Of a stretch of DNA of 64,000 nucleotides, positions 1 through 9,002 are shown piece by piece. How positions within the stretch are numbered: the first letter of the stretch is position 1; the number at the start of each line of letters is the position of its first letter. The position numbers and the translations under genes were made by a program. The DNA is from Burkholderia sp. WP9 (GTDB lineage: Bacteria > Pseudomonadota > Gammaproteobacteria > Burkholderiales > Burkholderiaceae), in the NCBI RefSeq assembly GCF_900104795.1, contig NZ_FNTG01000002.1, positions 3,534,001 through 3,598,000 of the forward strand, written 5' to 3'. Under the pieces are notes generated by a model. The model had not been told where the DNA came from. It did no database searches and saw only the letters and a list, made by a program, of their open reading frames with translations.

Positions 1-484
1 CACGCGCAGGCCGCTGCGCACGTGACTCTTCGCGTACCAGTTGCACAAGGGTGGCGAGCCGCTCTACGCCGCGGACGTGCACGATTTGCGGTAGCAGAGA
101 GACCAGCAGCGATGTGTCGGGTGAACCGAAGCTGCAGTGGCCGACCATCATACGCAAATCCACCGAGCCGTCCGGCTCGCCGATTCCGAATTCATTGTTG
201 CCCAGCGCGATCGGCGCGAGCGTTTCAACTCCCAATGGTGGCGGCACGAGGCTGGACATCGCGACGTCATAGGCCGCGGGAATCAGCACGAAATCTCCCG
301 CGACGAGCTCGATGGGCTCGCGTCCGTCGATCTGCATGCGGCACGCGCCCTCGAGGATCACGTAGTAGAGCGGCTGACCGCTATCCGAGCGGCGCACGCG
401 CCATGAACCCGCACCCAGAACCAGCTTGGAAAAACGCGCGCCCGGCTGCAGCAGCGTCACTACTTCGGCCAATGGATCGATCAT
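1..484 (-). CDS. AraC-family regulator, N-terminal cupin part (truncated by window edge)
   Basis: An open frame on the minus strand starts at an ATG at 484-482 and runs off the left edge, so only about 161 residues are visible. The translation begins MIDPLAEVVTLLQPGARF and continues with a cupin-like stretch (YYVILEGACRMQIDG, ELVAGDFVLIP). This is the usual ligand-binding N-terminal domain of AraC regulators of the AraC_binding_2/cupin_6 type. The two C-terminal helix-turn-helix motifs expected of the family would lie outside the window. The gene is divergent from the SDR at 588, with about 100 bp between them, which is the common arrangement of such a regulator and its target. Family call by recognition of the cupin pattern; the DNA-binding part is unseen. 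Confidence 0.75.
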   Translation of the reverse strand, partial: MIDPLAEVVTLLQPGARFSKLVLGAGSWRVRRSDSGQPLYYVILEGACRMQIDGREPIELVAGDFVLIPAAYDVAMSSLVPPPLGVETLAPIALGNNEFGIGEPDGSVDLRMMVGHCSFGSPDTSLLVSLLPQIVHVRGVERLATLVQLVREESRAQRPAR

Positions 485-587
485 CGTCGGACTCTTGCAA
501 ATGAAATTCGGATTCTAGATTGTAGTGAGTACGGTCCCGGCGGTCTATCGTAAGGGGATACGCAAACCACCTCACCCAGGAGTTCTC

Positions 588-1337
588 ATGAAAACTGTCC
601 TGATCACCGGTTGCTCTTCCGGATTCGGCCTCGAAATCGCCCGTTATTTTCTGACCCGTGACTGGCAAGTCGTGGCCACGATGCGCACGCCACGCGCTGA
701 CGTGCTGCCGCGTTCAGATCGCTTGCGCGTGCTGGCGCTCGACGTCACAGATCCGGAAAGCATCCGCAAAGCTGTCGTGGCGGCTGGCCCGATCGACGTG
801 CTCGTCAACAATGCGGGCTTTGGCGCGGCTTCTCCCGCAGAACTGATCCCGATGGCGACAGTGCGCGACATTTTCGAGACCAACACCTTCGGCACGATCG
901 CATTGACGCAAGCGGTGCTGCGCCAGTTCCGGCAGCGTCAGGCTGGGGTTATCGTGAATGTCACGTCGAGCGTCACGCTGAAGGCGCTGCCCCTAATCGC
1001 GGCTTATAGCGCGAGCAAGGCTGCGGTTAACGCATTTACAGAGTCCACGGCGCTCGAAGTCGAGCCGTTCGGCGTGCGGGTCCGGCTGGTACTGCCAGGC
1101 CGCGCGCCCGACACCCGGTTCGGCGAGAACGCGCGAACCCGCATACACGGTTTCGACCACGTGTCATACGCGGATCTCGCCGGCAGAGTTGTCGCGGGGT
1201 TGCAGGACGCGTCTTCGCCCATCACCCGGGCAGGGGACGTCGCCGAAGCCGTGTGGCGCGCCGCGACGGACCCGTCATCCCCAATGCGCATCCCGGCCGG
1301 TGCGGATGCCGAGGCATGGGCGGCTGAAGTTCGCTGA
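588..1337 (+). CDS. SDR-family oxidoreductase
   Basis: Short-chain dehydrogenase/reductase of 249 residues, NAD(P)-dependent and cytosolic. The glycine-rich cofactor motif TGCSSGFG is near residue 8, the NNAG motif near 78, and the catalytic Ser...YSASK motif near 140. The start at 588 is preceded by AGGAG (578-582). An in-frame GTG at 525 is possible but has no better ribosome site. The gene is divergent from the AraC-type gene, which probably controls it. The protein resembles the 'SDR family NAD(P)-dependent oxidoreductase' group with a long substrate loop; the substrate cannot be read from sequence. Confidence 0.85.
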   Translation: MKTVLITGCSSGFGLEIARYFLTRDWQVVATMRTPRADVLPRSDRLRVLALDVTDPESIRKAVVAAGPIDVLVNNAGFGAASPAELIPMATVRDIFETNTFGTIALTQAVLRQFRQRQAGVIVNVTSSVTLKALPLIAAYSASKAAVNAFTESTALEVEPFGVRVRLVLPGRAPDTRFGENARTRIHGFDHVSYADLAGRVVAGLQDASSPITRAGDVAEAVWRAATDPSSPMRIPAGADAEAWAAEVR

Positions 1338-1400
1338 CCCGGCGGGACGGATAGAACGAGGCTTGCACACGCGCGAGTGTGTAACGAAAAGGAGATTGCC

Positions 1401-1529
1401 ATGCAGAACAAACCCGTTGCTCTCTTAACCGGGGCGAATCGAGGAATCGGTCTTCAGATTGCAAGGGATCTCGCGGCACTCGGCTTGACTGTGCCGCCAG
1501 GCGGCCATCATCGACGGCCAATTGGATGA
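1401..1529 (+). pseudogene. SDR N-terminal remnant fused to aldehyde-dehydrogenase debris
   Basis: A good ribosome site (AAGGAG, 1389-1394) and ATG open an SDR-like N-terminus, MQNKPVALLTGANRGIGLQI, with the TGANRGIG cofactor motif. After about 31 codons the similarity stops near 1497. The sequence then continues as the middle of an aldehyde dehydrogenase in another frame, and the SDR frame ends at a TGA at 1527-1529. The remnant cannot make a working enzyme. It records a deletion or recombination joining the 5' end of one gene to the 3' part of another. Confidence 0.7.
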
Positions 1530-1990
1530 TGCGGTGAAAAAGGGTGCATCGATCGTGCTCGGCGGCAGGAGCGAGCGCGTGAACGGCGCGGTATGGATCG
1601 ATCCGACTATCGTGACTAACGTCGACTACACGATGACGGAGAAAACATTTGGCCCGATCGTGCCGGTCATGTGTTTTAGCGACGACACCGAAGCGGAGGG
1701 GTTAATGAACGACTCCATGTTCGGTTTGAGCGGCGCGGTGTTTAGCCCGGACTCGCACACCGCCGGTGACTTCGCGACGAAAATGGTGGCGGTGCGGCAT
1801 CAGCATTAACGACACAGGATTGCCGCGCGTGATGATGTTCGACGGTGAGAAAACCGCGTTCAAGAAGTCGGCAATGGGCGGCTCCCGTTATGGCGCCACG
1901 AGTATCATGCGATACGTCCGCAAGCGCGCGCTGCTCGCGAATGAAGGGGAGGTCGCTTCCTTGGACAAGCCCGTCGAAAGCGGAGTGTGA
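1498..1990 (+). pseudogene. Aldehyde dehydrogenase C-terminal fragment with frameshift
   Basis: From about 1498 the + strand encodes the C-terminal third of an aldehyde dehydrogenase. The visible pieces are LDDAVKKGASIVLGG, the conserved EKTFGPIVPVM, then GISINDTGLPRV, KKSAMGGSRYGATSIMRYVRKRALL. The catalytic cysteine region and the NAD-binding N-terminus are absent. The first part lies in the frame reaching a stop at 1809 and the second in the frame ending at 1990. The shift occurs around 1785-1800 and is consistent with loss of one base. The fragment is therefore doubly broken: 5'-truncated at the junction with the SDR remnant, and frameshifted. Confidence 0.75.
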
Positions 1991-2114
1991 ACTGCCTGAA
2001 GAGACGCGATGGGTGGAAGTCGATGTCGGATTTCGCCCGCCAATATTGTCGCGGCTTCACTCCTCGACGATGTTGAATCAGGTTACCAGGGCGTGCCAGG
2101 GTAGGTTCGAGTGA

Positions 2115-2142
2115 GAAGGGCCCGTTGCCGCTGGGTCCCTTT
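2115..2142. terminator. Possible hairpin downstream of the ALDH remnant
   Basis: The stretch 1991-2254 holds no gene. Within it AAGGGCCC (2116-2123) can pair imperfectly with GGGTCCCTT (2133-2141), leaving a loop of about 9 bases. It sits between the rightward ALDH remnant and the leftward tannase gene, where a terminator is expected. The stem has a bulge and no clear T-run, so this is weak. Confidence 0.25.
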
Positions 2143-2254
2143 GCCCATGCAAGTATTCGCTGTCAGCCCCCGCCGCGCGAAGGTTCCTTTTGGCAGTGTC
2201 CCGTCCCGCGCGCAATATTCAGCCGCGCGGGAGGAAGTGTCCAATTTTTAACAG

Positions 2255-3972
2255 TTAGTTCAGATAGCGGGGAGCAGGCGTCTGCACTCCCCCACGCTGC
2301 GCGTCCTTGCACACAAAGCTGCTCGCCTGGTTTGCATCTCCGCCTTGGTAGACAGGCAGTTGCGGATAGGCGCAAAGGGGGCGCTGCATCACCGGCTGGG
2401 GATTTACTCCCGTACTGTACTTACTCGCGACCAGCGGCCCAGGCGGCGTCTTGTTTTCAACCCAATCGACGAGTTGTAATAGAACGTCATGTGTTTTGTC
2501 AGGCGGAAGATAGGTTGCGTAAGACTGCCCAAACTCGCCTACGCCCGGTCCCCCGCCGACTGAAGCGCAGTGTCCCATACCTGGCGCTACGTAGTACCGG
2601 AAAAACCCTTGTGTGCCGGCCAGATCGCCGCCCTGATCCCGCACAACGCGTTCGTAGTATTCAATCTCGGACGGAAAGGGAACTCCCGGGTCCGCACTAC
2701 CGCCGTACATGATCAGCTTTCCACCGTTTGACTTGAACTCATTCAGATCAGCGCTGTTGGCGTTCAATGGCGGTGCAAGCAATGCGTCGACCGTGTCCAT
2801 GTTGTGATCAAAATCAAACGACAGATAATCGTAACCTGTACCGAAGGTCCAGACGAGGTCATAGAGCTGTTGAGCAGGCCATGTTGTAGCGTCCTCCTGA
2901 TTCACAAGCGATAACGGCAGGTTCTCTGTGCCAAATGGCATACCAGAAAAAATCCGTTCGCCTGTCGAGGGGTTAGTCGGCCCTGCATAGGTCGCCTTTA
3001 GCGCCGTCAGTTGTGCGGCCGTGAGGCATGTGTCGTCATCGCTGTTTGAACATTTCGGCAGTGTGTCCGGGTTAAAGTTGCACTGTCGCGGATCCGTGAG
3101 GAAGCCGTCGGTCGGTGCGCCGCCATCTTTTCCAGCACACGCCGCAACGACGCTCCTTGTCACCATGTCCAGTTTCCCCTGACTGACTTTGGCGCCTGGC
3201 GCGTTAAGAGCCTTGAGGTTCCAGGAGAACATCGCGTTCAGGTGCGTACGATTGAATGCGGGCGCACCGGCGATAATGCCGTTGTAGTCGTTGGGGTATC
3301 GTTGAGCTATGGAAAGCGCCTGCTGTCCGCCAGTGGAGCACCCTGAAAAATAAGATGTTTTGGGACCGGTCTTGTAGTATGCACTCACAATTGCCTTCGC
3401 GGCGATCGTCATTTCGTGATTTGCGCGGTATCCGAAATCATTCCAACGTTCCGGATGTCCCACCATATTGTTGATATTAGGGGACGTCCCCAAGTCAGTA
3501 TTTGCCGACGCGAAGCCGCGCTGAAGCCCCATGGCGATTCCTGTGCTGTATGCAATAGAACCGGCACCACCGCCGTTACCTGTGGCTAGGAATCGGCTGT
3601 TCCAGCCGGCCTGTGGTAGCCAGATTTCCACGTTGATATGCGAATCTGGCGTCGGTTGCATCAGTGCTGTCACGCGGCAGAAAGCCGGAAGCCCTGTGAT
3701 AGGGGTGTTCTGGCCAGGCGGGTGTAACTCCCGGTTGCTATCGACTGCGCACTTTGCACAATACCAGCGGGGATCGCGACATTGGTAAGTGTTTCACACG
3801 GCACCTGTGCGCTGGTTGTAGGCGTGATCGTTGAATTGTTGTTGGAATTGTTGTCAACGTGACCGCCACAGCTCGATAGTATTATCGACGCCGCCGCCAG
3901 GCATGACACCATCGAAATACCCTCAAGTTCTCTCGCTGTCAGGCCAGTTTTCTCACAGTCTCTGATTGTCAT
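2255..3972 (-). pseudogene. Tannase/feruloyl esterase family lipoprotein, frameshifted
   Basis: Member of the tannase/feruloyl esterase family, which hydrolyses ester bonds of phenolic acids, probably at the cell envelope. The start at 3972 follows GGAGACAGGG. The N-terminus carries a lipoprotein signal (AAASIILSSC, lipobox LSSC) and the family motif CETLTN. The rest has the nucleophile motif GCSTGG, the acid region YGGSADPGVPF and the histidine region GMGHCASVGGG. Two frames meet near 3720: the upstream frame reaches a stop at 3670-3672, while the other frame reads PPGQNTPITGLPAFCRV, as family members do. Adding one base near 3720 would restore a protein of about 572 residues. It is either an inactive gene or a sequencing error. 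The neighbouring MHS transporter may import the released acid (inference). Confidence 0.8.
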
Positions 3973-4143
3973 CCCTGTCTCCATAAACCATATCATTAAG
4001 CGGTCTGTCGATCTATCCAATTAAATAGGATGCCAAACTACAATGATTTAAGTGATTGATTGAATCGACTCCTAACCGGAAGTTACTCAAGCGCAGTCGA
4101 ATCTGCGCTTGGCATCCTAATTTCGTCTCCGCTGGTCGCTATA

Positions 4144-5454
4144 TCAGGAAAGCGAAATGTTCCTTGTCTCCTTCATCGCAAGCATGCCGACAAGTCCGAC
4201 TGCCGACGCAATCGATACGTAGAAGCCTACCCACGAGAGACCGCCTTGCGCGGCCAGAAGTTGGGCGATGTAAGGAGCCACGGATGCGCCCAGAATCCCC
4301 CCGAGGTTATATGACACCCCAGCGCCGGTATAGCGGACGTTGGTTGGAAACAACTCAGGTAGCAAGGCGCCCATTGGCGCGAACGTCGCTCCCATCAAGA
4401 ACAGCTGGACTACGAGGAACAACAGGATAAGACCGGTCGAACCGCTTCCAAGCAAAGGGTTCATCAGGAACCCGGAAGCAATCGCAGCGAGGATGCCAGC
4501 AATCATCACCGGCTTTCTTCCAAGACGGTCTGAGGCCCACGCCGAAAGCGGTGTTGCCAGAGCCATGAAAGCCACCGCGATACAGAGAAGCCCAAGGAAA
4601 GTCTGCCGTGGAATATGTAGAACCGACACTCCGTAAGAAAGGGAAAATGTTGTCGCGTTATAGAACAACGTGTAGCACGGGACCATGGCAAGCGCGCCGA
4701 GAATGGTGGGCAACCAGTGGCGCGAGAGCAATTCTGCCACTGGGACTTTCACGCGCTCACGCTTCTCGATCGCAGCCCGGAAAGCAGGTGTCTCCGCAAT
4801 CTTGAGACGCACATATAGACCCAGCACAACCAGTACTGCGCTTACAAGGAACGGCACCCGCCAGCCCCAGCTCTTGAACTGGACATCGGTAAGAGTAAAG
4901 GAAAGTGCGAAAAAAAGTCCGTTTGACGCGAGGAATCCGATCGAAGGTCCAAGTGCGGGGAACATTCCATACCAGCCTCGCTTACCAGTCGGGGCATTTT
5001 CAGTGGCGAGCAATGAGGCTCCGCCCCATTCGCCGCCCAAGCCTATTCCTTGACCAAAGCGAAGCACGCACAACAGGATGGGCGCGACGCTGCCGATCGA
5101 GTTGTAGCCAGGAAGAAGGCCGATCAATGTGGTCGAGATTCCCATCACCACAAGCGAAACAACCAACGTCGACTTTCGACCGATGCGGTCGCCGAAGTGA
5201 CCGAATAGAAATGATCCGATGGGGCGGGCGATAAAAGCGATCCCGAACGTCACGAATGCGGACAGCGCCTGAGCTGTTGCTGAACCGTGTGGGAAAAACA
5301 CCGGCCCAATGACTAGAGCGGCCGCCGTCGCGTATACGTAGAAATCGTAGAATTCAATGGCGGTTCCGATAAAGCTCGCGAACAAGATTCGCGCGCTGCT
5401 GTTCTGAGACTCGGCAGCCTTTATCTCGGCATTCGATAACGGTGAGGTCGACAT
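4144..5454 (-). CDS. MFS transporter, metabolite:H+ symporter (MHS) family
   Basis: Inner-membrane transporter of 436 residues with about twelve hydrophobic segments. MHS hallmarks are visible: GTAIEFYDFYVYATAAALV in the first segment, RPIGSFLFGHFGDRIGRKSTL between segments 2 and 3, and RFGQGIGLGGEWGGA, which resembles dicarboxylate/aromatic-acid symporters such as PcaT and ShiA. The start at 5454 is chosen because GGAGACAAACGCA precedes it; an upstream in-frame ATG at 5541 lacks a site. It lies 170 bp upstream of the tannase gene on the same strand, so the pair may take up and use phenolic esters or acids. The real substrate is unknown. Confidence 0.85.
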   Translation of the reverse strand: MSTSPLSNAEIKAAESQNSSARILFASFIGTAIEFYDFYVYATAAALVIGPVFFPHGSATAQALSAFVTFGIAFIARPIGSFLFGHFGDRIGRKSTLVVSLVVMGISTTLIGLLPGYNSIGSVAPILLCVLRFGQGIGLGGEWGGASLLATENAPTGKRGWYGMFPALGPSIGFLASNGLFFALSFTLTDVQFKSWGWRVPFLVSAVLVVLGLYVRLKIAETPAFRAAIEKRERVKVPVAELLSRHWLPTILGALAMVPCYTLFYNATTFSLSYGVSVLHIPRQTFLGLLCIAVAFMALATPLSAWASDRLGRKPVMIAGILAAIASGFLMNPLLGSGSTGLILLFLVVQLFLMGATFAPMGALLPELFPTNVRYTGAGVSYNLGGILGASVAPYIAQLLAAQGGLSWVGFYVSIASAVGLVGMLAMKETRNISLS

Positions 5455-6074
5455 TGCGTTTGTCTCCGGTGTATGTCGCGCTAGTTTTAACGTCGACCGA
5501 ATGCTAAGAATTTCGAGCGCACAGTCGCACTGGCATCGCATTCTGTGTGAATTTTATAGGCGAATCGAGTGATGCATGAATGGAATTTTGATCGGGATTG
5601 ACGCTGATAGGGTAATCGTGAATCTTCGTCCTAGGTGTCCGCTTCTAGGCTGTTGACAAGACATCGGGGGCACCTGAAATGGGGTTTTGTGTCAGAACGA
5701 GTAGGGTGGGATTGTCGAAAATGAAATTTATGATTTATATATGCAGTGAACGTTTGCACCTAGATCCGCCACGATCCAACCAGTTTGGGGGCGTGTGTAG
5801 AGCAAAGCGCAATCGTTACCCGTAAGACTCGGGCCCGGCAGTAATAGAGGCTGGCGGACTTGTTGAAGGGTGGCCCTTGCCCTTGCTGGTCGTAATGGCG
5901 TGTAGTCAGCTCCAGCCCGTCTGGAGCAATTTGGGCGTGGACTGCAGCAACCGGCGCCTGTCCTGCGGAAGAGCTGACAGCGTGACGAACCCATAGCAAA
6001 GGGATTCCAACAGGAGCGGTCACGAGACCGCTCCGAACTGCATGGCGATCGGTCGGCGAGCTGTTTCCGTTCTC
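5455..6074. other. Intergenic region, 620 bp, no supported gene
   Basis: The stretch between the MHS transporter start and the end of the hydroxyacyl-CoA dehydrogenase remnant contains only short open frames. None has a recognisable motif or convincing ribosome site. The part nearest the transporter (about 5560-5760) is AT-richer than its surroundings and should hold its promoter. It includes AATGAAATTTATGATTTATA at about 5718. I see no further structure. Confidence 0.5.
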
Positions 6075-6500
6075 TCAGTCGGGAACATTCAACAGAATGC
6101 CCAAGGCGGCGCGACGCGCCAGCCACACGCCAGAGCGGTAACGCGGATCGCCATATACATCCATCAGACCCTTCAACACTGCAAAGATCCGCTTTGCGCC
6201 AACGGTGTCGCCGAAGGCGAGGGGACCTAACAGGTAGCCAAGGCCCAGGCGAACCGCAGCGTCGATATCGTGCGGTATGGCGATTCTTTGCTGGGCAATC
6301 TCGCGGGCGGTGTTGACGACAGAGGCGACGATACGTTGTCCAATGAAGCCTCCAGAATCGCGGATGGCCCGTGACGATGCATCCGGGCCCATATCCATCA
6401 ATCTGACTTTCAGGCCGGCAACTGCGGCAATCTGAGCGATACCTTGCCCCATAGCCCCGGAACCCACTATGCCAATCCGAGGATTTTGGAAGTCTCGCAT
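6075..6500 (-). pseudogene. 3-hydroxyacyl-CoA dehydrogenase, internally deleted
   Basis: The first 40 residues are the Rossmann start of a 3-hydroxyacyl-CoA dehydrogenase (RIGIVGSGAMGQGIAQIAA, then VRLMD). They are joined directly to the C-terminal dimerisation domain (GGFIGQRIVASVVNTAREIA, LGLGYLLGPLAFGDTVGAKR). PaaH-type enzymes of this family are usually about 500 residues; here only 141 remain. The rest of the NAD-binding domain and the catalytic His/Glu are missing, so the product cannot dehydrogenate. The start at 6500 has GAGGT before it and lies 7 bp after the thiolase stop, showing it was the last gene of the operon. The deletion kept the frame. Confidence 0.8.
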
Positions 6501-6507
6501 ATTGACC

Positions 6508-7710
6508 TCAGACCCGTTCAATCGCGATCGCAATACCCTGGCCAACGCCGATACACATCGTGCACAGCGCAAAACGTCCTCGCGTGCGATGCAACTGATA
6601 CATCGCCGTAGTCACCAGACGCGCGCCGCTCATGCCGAGCGGGTGGCCGAGCGCGATCGCGCCGCCATTCGGATTCACGCGAGCGTCGTCGTCGGCCACG
6701 CCGAGTGCGCGCAGCACCGCGATGCCTTGCGAAGCGAAGGCCTCATTCAGTTCGATCACGTCGAATTGATCGATGGTCATGTCCAGGCGCGCCAGCAGTT
6801 TCTGCGTGGCGGGCGCGGGGCCGATGCCCATCACGCGCGGCGCGACGCCGGCCGTTGCGATACCCAGCACGCGAGCGCGCGGCGTGAGGCCGAAGCGCTT
6901 CGCCGTTTCTTCATTGGCCAGCAGCAGTGCCGCTGCGCCGTCGTTCACGCCCGACGCGTTGCCTGCCGTGACCGTGCCGTCCGGACGCACCACGCCCTTG
7001 AGCTTGGCGAGCGTTTCGAGGCTCGTTTCACGCGGATGCTCGTCTTGCAACATTGTGATCGGGTCGCCCTTCTTCTGCGCGATCGTCACGCCGACGATTT
7101 CCTGCGCGAGCGTGCCGTCGCGTTGCGCGCGCGCCGCTTTCTGCTGGCTGCGCAGCGCAAAAGCGTCCTGATCGGCGCGGCTGATGTTGTAGTCGGTCGC
7201 GACTTTTTCGCCGGTCTCCGGCATCGAATCGACACCGTACAGTTTCTTCATCAACGGGTTGACGAAACGCCAGCCGATGGTCGTGTCATAGATTTCGGCC
7301 TGACGCGAGAACGCGCTGGTCGCCTTACCCATAACAAACGGCGCGCGGCTCATGCTTTCCACACCGCCCGCCACCATCAACGCGGCCTCGCCCGACTTGA
7401 TGGCGCGCGCGGCAATGCCGACGGCGTCCATGCCCGAGCCGCACAGACGATTCACCGTCGTGCCCGGCACGCCTTGCGGCAAACCGGCCAGCAACAGCGA
7501 CATACGCGCGACGTTGCGATTATCGTCACCGGCCTGGTTCGCGCAGCCGTAGATCACGTCGTCGATCGCGTTCCAGTCGACGTCTTTGTTGCGCTCCATC
7601 AGCGCTTTGAGCGGCACCGCGCCCAGATCGTCGGCGCGCACCGACGACAGCGAACCGGCATAGCGGCCGATGGGGGTGCGAATCGCGTCGCACAGGAATG
7701 CTTCGGTCAT
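6508..7710 (-). CDS. pcaF: Beta-ketoadipyl-CoA/acetyl-CoA acyltransferase (thiolase)
   Basis: Thiolase of 400 residues, closest in pattern to 3-oxoadipyl-CoA thiolases (PcaF/PaaJ), which split 3-oxoadipyl-CoA into succinyl-CoA and acetyl-CoA. The nucleophile Cys90 lies in [12 protein letters not shown], His356 in [10 protein letters not shown], and the second catalytic Cys386 in [10 protein letters not shown]. The length is exactly typical. It follows the CoA transferase by 68 bp and precedes the broken hydroxyacyl-CoA dehydrogenase by 7 bp. The operon context fits beta-oxidation of a CoA-activated acid; whether the substrate is 3-oxoadipyl-CoA or another 3-ketoacyl-CoA cannot be decided from sequence. 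Confidence 0.85.
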   Translation of the reverse strand: MTEAFLCDAIRTPIGRYAGSLSSVRADDLGAVPLKALMERNKDVDWNAIDDVIYGCANQAGDDNRNVARMSLLLAGLPQGVPGTTVNRLCGSGMDAVGIAARAIKSGEAALMVAGGVESMSRAPFVMGKATSAFSRQAEIYDTTIGWRFVNPLMKKLYGVDSMPETGEKVATDYNISRADQDAFALRSQQKAARAQRDGTLAQEIVGVTIAQKKGDPITMLQDEHPRETSLETLAKLKGVVRPDGTVTAGNASGVNDGAAALLLANEETAKRFGLTPRARVLGIATAGVAPRVMGIGPAPATQKLLARLDMTIDQFDVIELNEAFASQGIAVLRALGVADDDARVNPNGGAIALGHPLGMSGARLVTTAMYQLHRTRGRFALCTMCIGVGQGIAIAIERV

Positions 7711-7778
7711 GGTTAATCTCTCAGAGTCTAAGTTTTTGTCCCGTCGTTGACCATCGCATGGCGCGCCATGCGTGTCCG

Positions 7779-9002
7779 TCAGGCAGCCGAGCCCCGGCGT
7801 CCAGAACTCTCTACAGCCGCCCCATCCGCGAGCAGAGTCTCGATCTCGGGCGACGAAAAACCAACCTCTTCAAGTAGGGCGCAAGTCTCCCACCCTCGTG
7901 GCTGAGAAAATGACCGCAGCGGCGGATACGCATTATCGAAACTGATTGTGGGCCGGATTGCGACTGTCTTGCCTTCCGTGGGATGCTCTTCATACTGGAG
8001 CAGACCGACTGCCTCAAGGTGAGGGTCGTGCGGTAGCGTCTCGAGCGTATGACACGGTTTGACTGCGATGTCCGCCCGCTGGAGGATGTCCAGCCATTCG
8101 GAAGTCGTCTTGTCGGTGAGGGGGGCGCCACGAATCTCGAACCACTCCTTGACGTTCTCTGCGCGCGCACCCACCGTCGCGAAGCGAGGGTCGCCGATAA
8201 GCTCCGTTCGGCCCACCGCATTCAGAAACGCACGAACCTGCTGATCCGTGTTGATCGTAAAAGCAATCCAGCCGTCCGATGTTTTCACCGGCTTGTTGTG
8301 AGGGCTGAGAAGTCGAAGGTCACCCGGGGGGCCGACCGGCGGGTCGAAACTCTGCTGCGCGAGATGCTCCTGTAACACGAACGCCGACATCGTTTCGAAC
8401 ATGGGAACTTCCAGCGTCGATCCTTTGCCGCTCACGTTCCGTTGCAGGATTGCGGCAAGGATGGAACCCGCGGCGATTTCACCCACGACATGATCGCAGA
8501 TGAGCATGGGCACGTACGCCGGCACACCGTCTCTTGCAAGCGTCAACCCGGTCATTCCGGTTGCAGCCTGAACGACGCTGTCGTACGTAGGGTGGCCTGC
8601 GTACGGGCCATCAGTGCCGTAGCCGGTTATCAGGCAATAAATCTTGTCGGGATGCCTGTCTCTCAAGGTATCCGCATCGAGTCCCAGGCGCTTGAGCGCT
8701 TGCGGCCGCATATTCGCGATGATCACATCAGAGGACGCGACAAGCTTGTCCATGATTGCCTGGCTACCCGGTTTTTTCAGGTCGCAGCAAATGTTGCGCT
8801 TTCCACGATTCAAATGCAGGTAGGCACCCGAATGCTGCCCCGTTGGCGATAAGCCGCCGAGCCCACGCATGAGGTCGCCATCAGGGCTTTCTACCTTGAC
8901 AACCTCGGCGCCATATTGCGCCAGCCTTGCCGAGCATACTGGCCCCACGACGACACTGGTCAGGTCGAGTACCCGAATTCCTTTCAGCGGTTCAAAAGTC
9001 AT
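7779..9002 (-). CDS. Family III CoA transferase (CaiB/BaiF)
   Basis: CoA transferase of 407 residues. The N-terminus GIRVLDLTSVVVGPVCSARLAQYGAEVVKVE is diagnostic of family III (formyl-CoA transferase, CaiB, SmtA/B), and a later stretch RNICCDLKKPGS is also typical. The catalytic Asp is expected in the SYVVQAATGMTG-like region, here YDSVVQAATGMTG. These enzymes move CoA between carboxylic acids. The start codon overlaps the end of the hydratase gene by 11 bp, showing translational coupling. The pairing with a mesaconyl-CoA-hydratase-like protein suggests a branched dicarboxylic acid such as mesaconate or itaconate as substrate (inference). Confidence 0.85.
   Translation of the reverse strand: MTFEPLKGIRVLDLTSVVVGPVCSARLAQYGAEVVKVESPDGDLMRGLGGLSPTGQHSGAYLHLNRGKRNICCDLKKPGSQAIMDKLVASSDVIIANMRPQALKRLGLDADTLRDRHPDKIYCLITGYGTDGPYAGHPTYDSVVQAATGMTGLTLARDGVPAYVPMLICDHVVGEIAAGSILAAILQRNVSGKGSTLEVPMFETMSAFVLQEHLAQQSFDPPVGPPGDLRLLSPHNKPVKTSDGWIAFTINTDQQVRAFLNAVGRTELIGDPRFATVGARAENVKEWFEIRGAPLTDKTTSEWLDILQRADIAVKPCHTLETLPHDPHLEAVGLLQYEEHPTEGKTVAIRPTISFDNAYPPLRSFSQPRGWETCALLEEVGFSSPEIETLLADGAAVESSGRRGSAA

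Noticed and set aside
5728..6126. Short leftward frames downstream of the deleted dehydrogenase
   Set aside because: No motif, no convincing ribosome site; cannot be matched to the missing part of the dehydrogenase.
6469..7716. Open frame of 415 codons on the + strand
   Set aside because: Fully antisense to the thiolase gene, Arg/His/Ala-rich composition typical of shadows, no motif.
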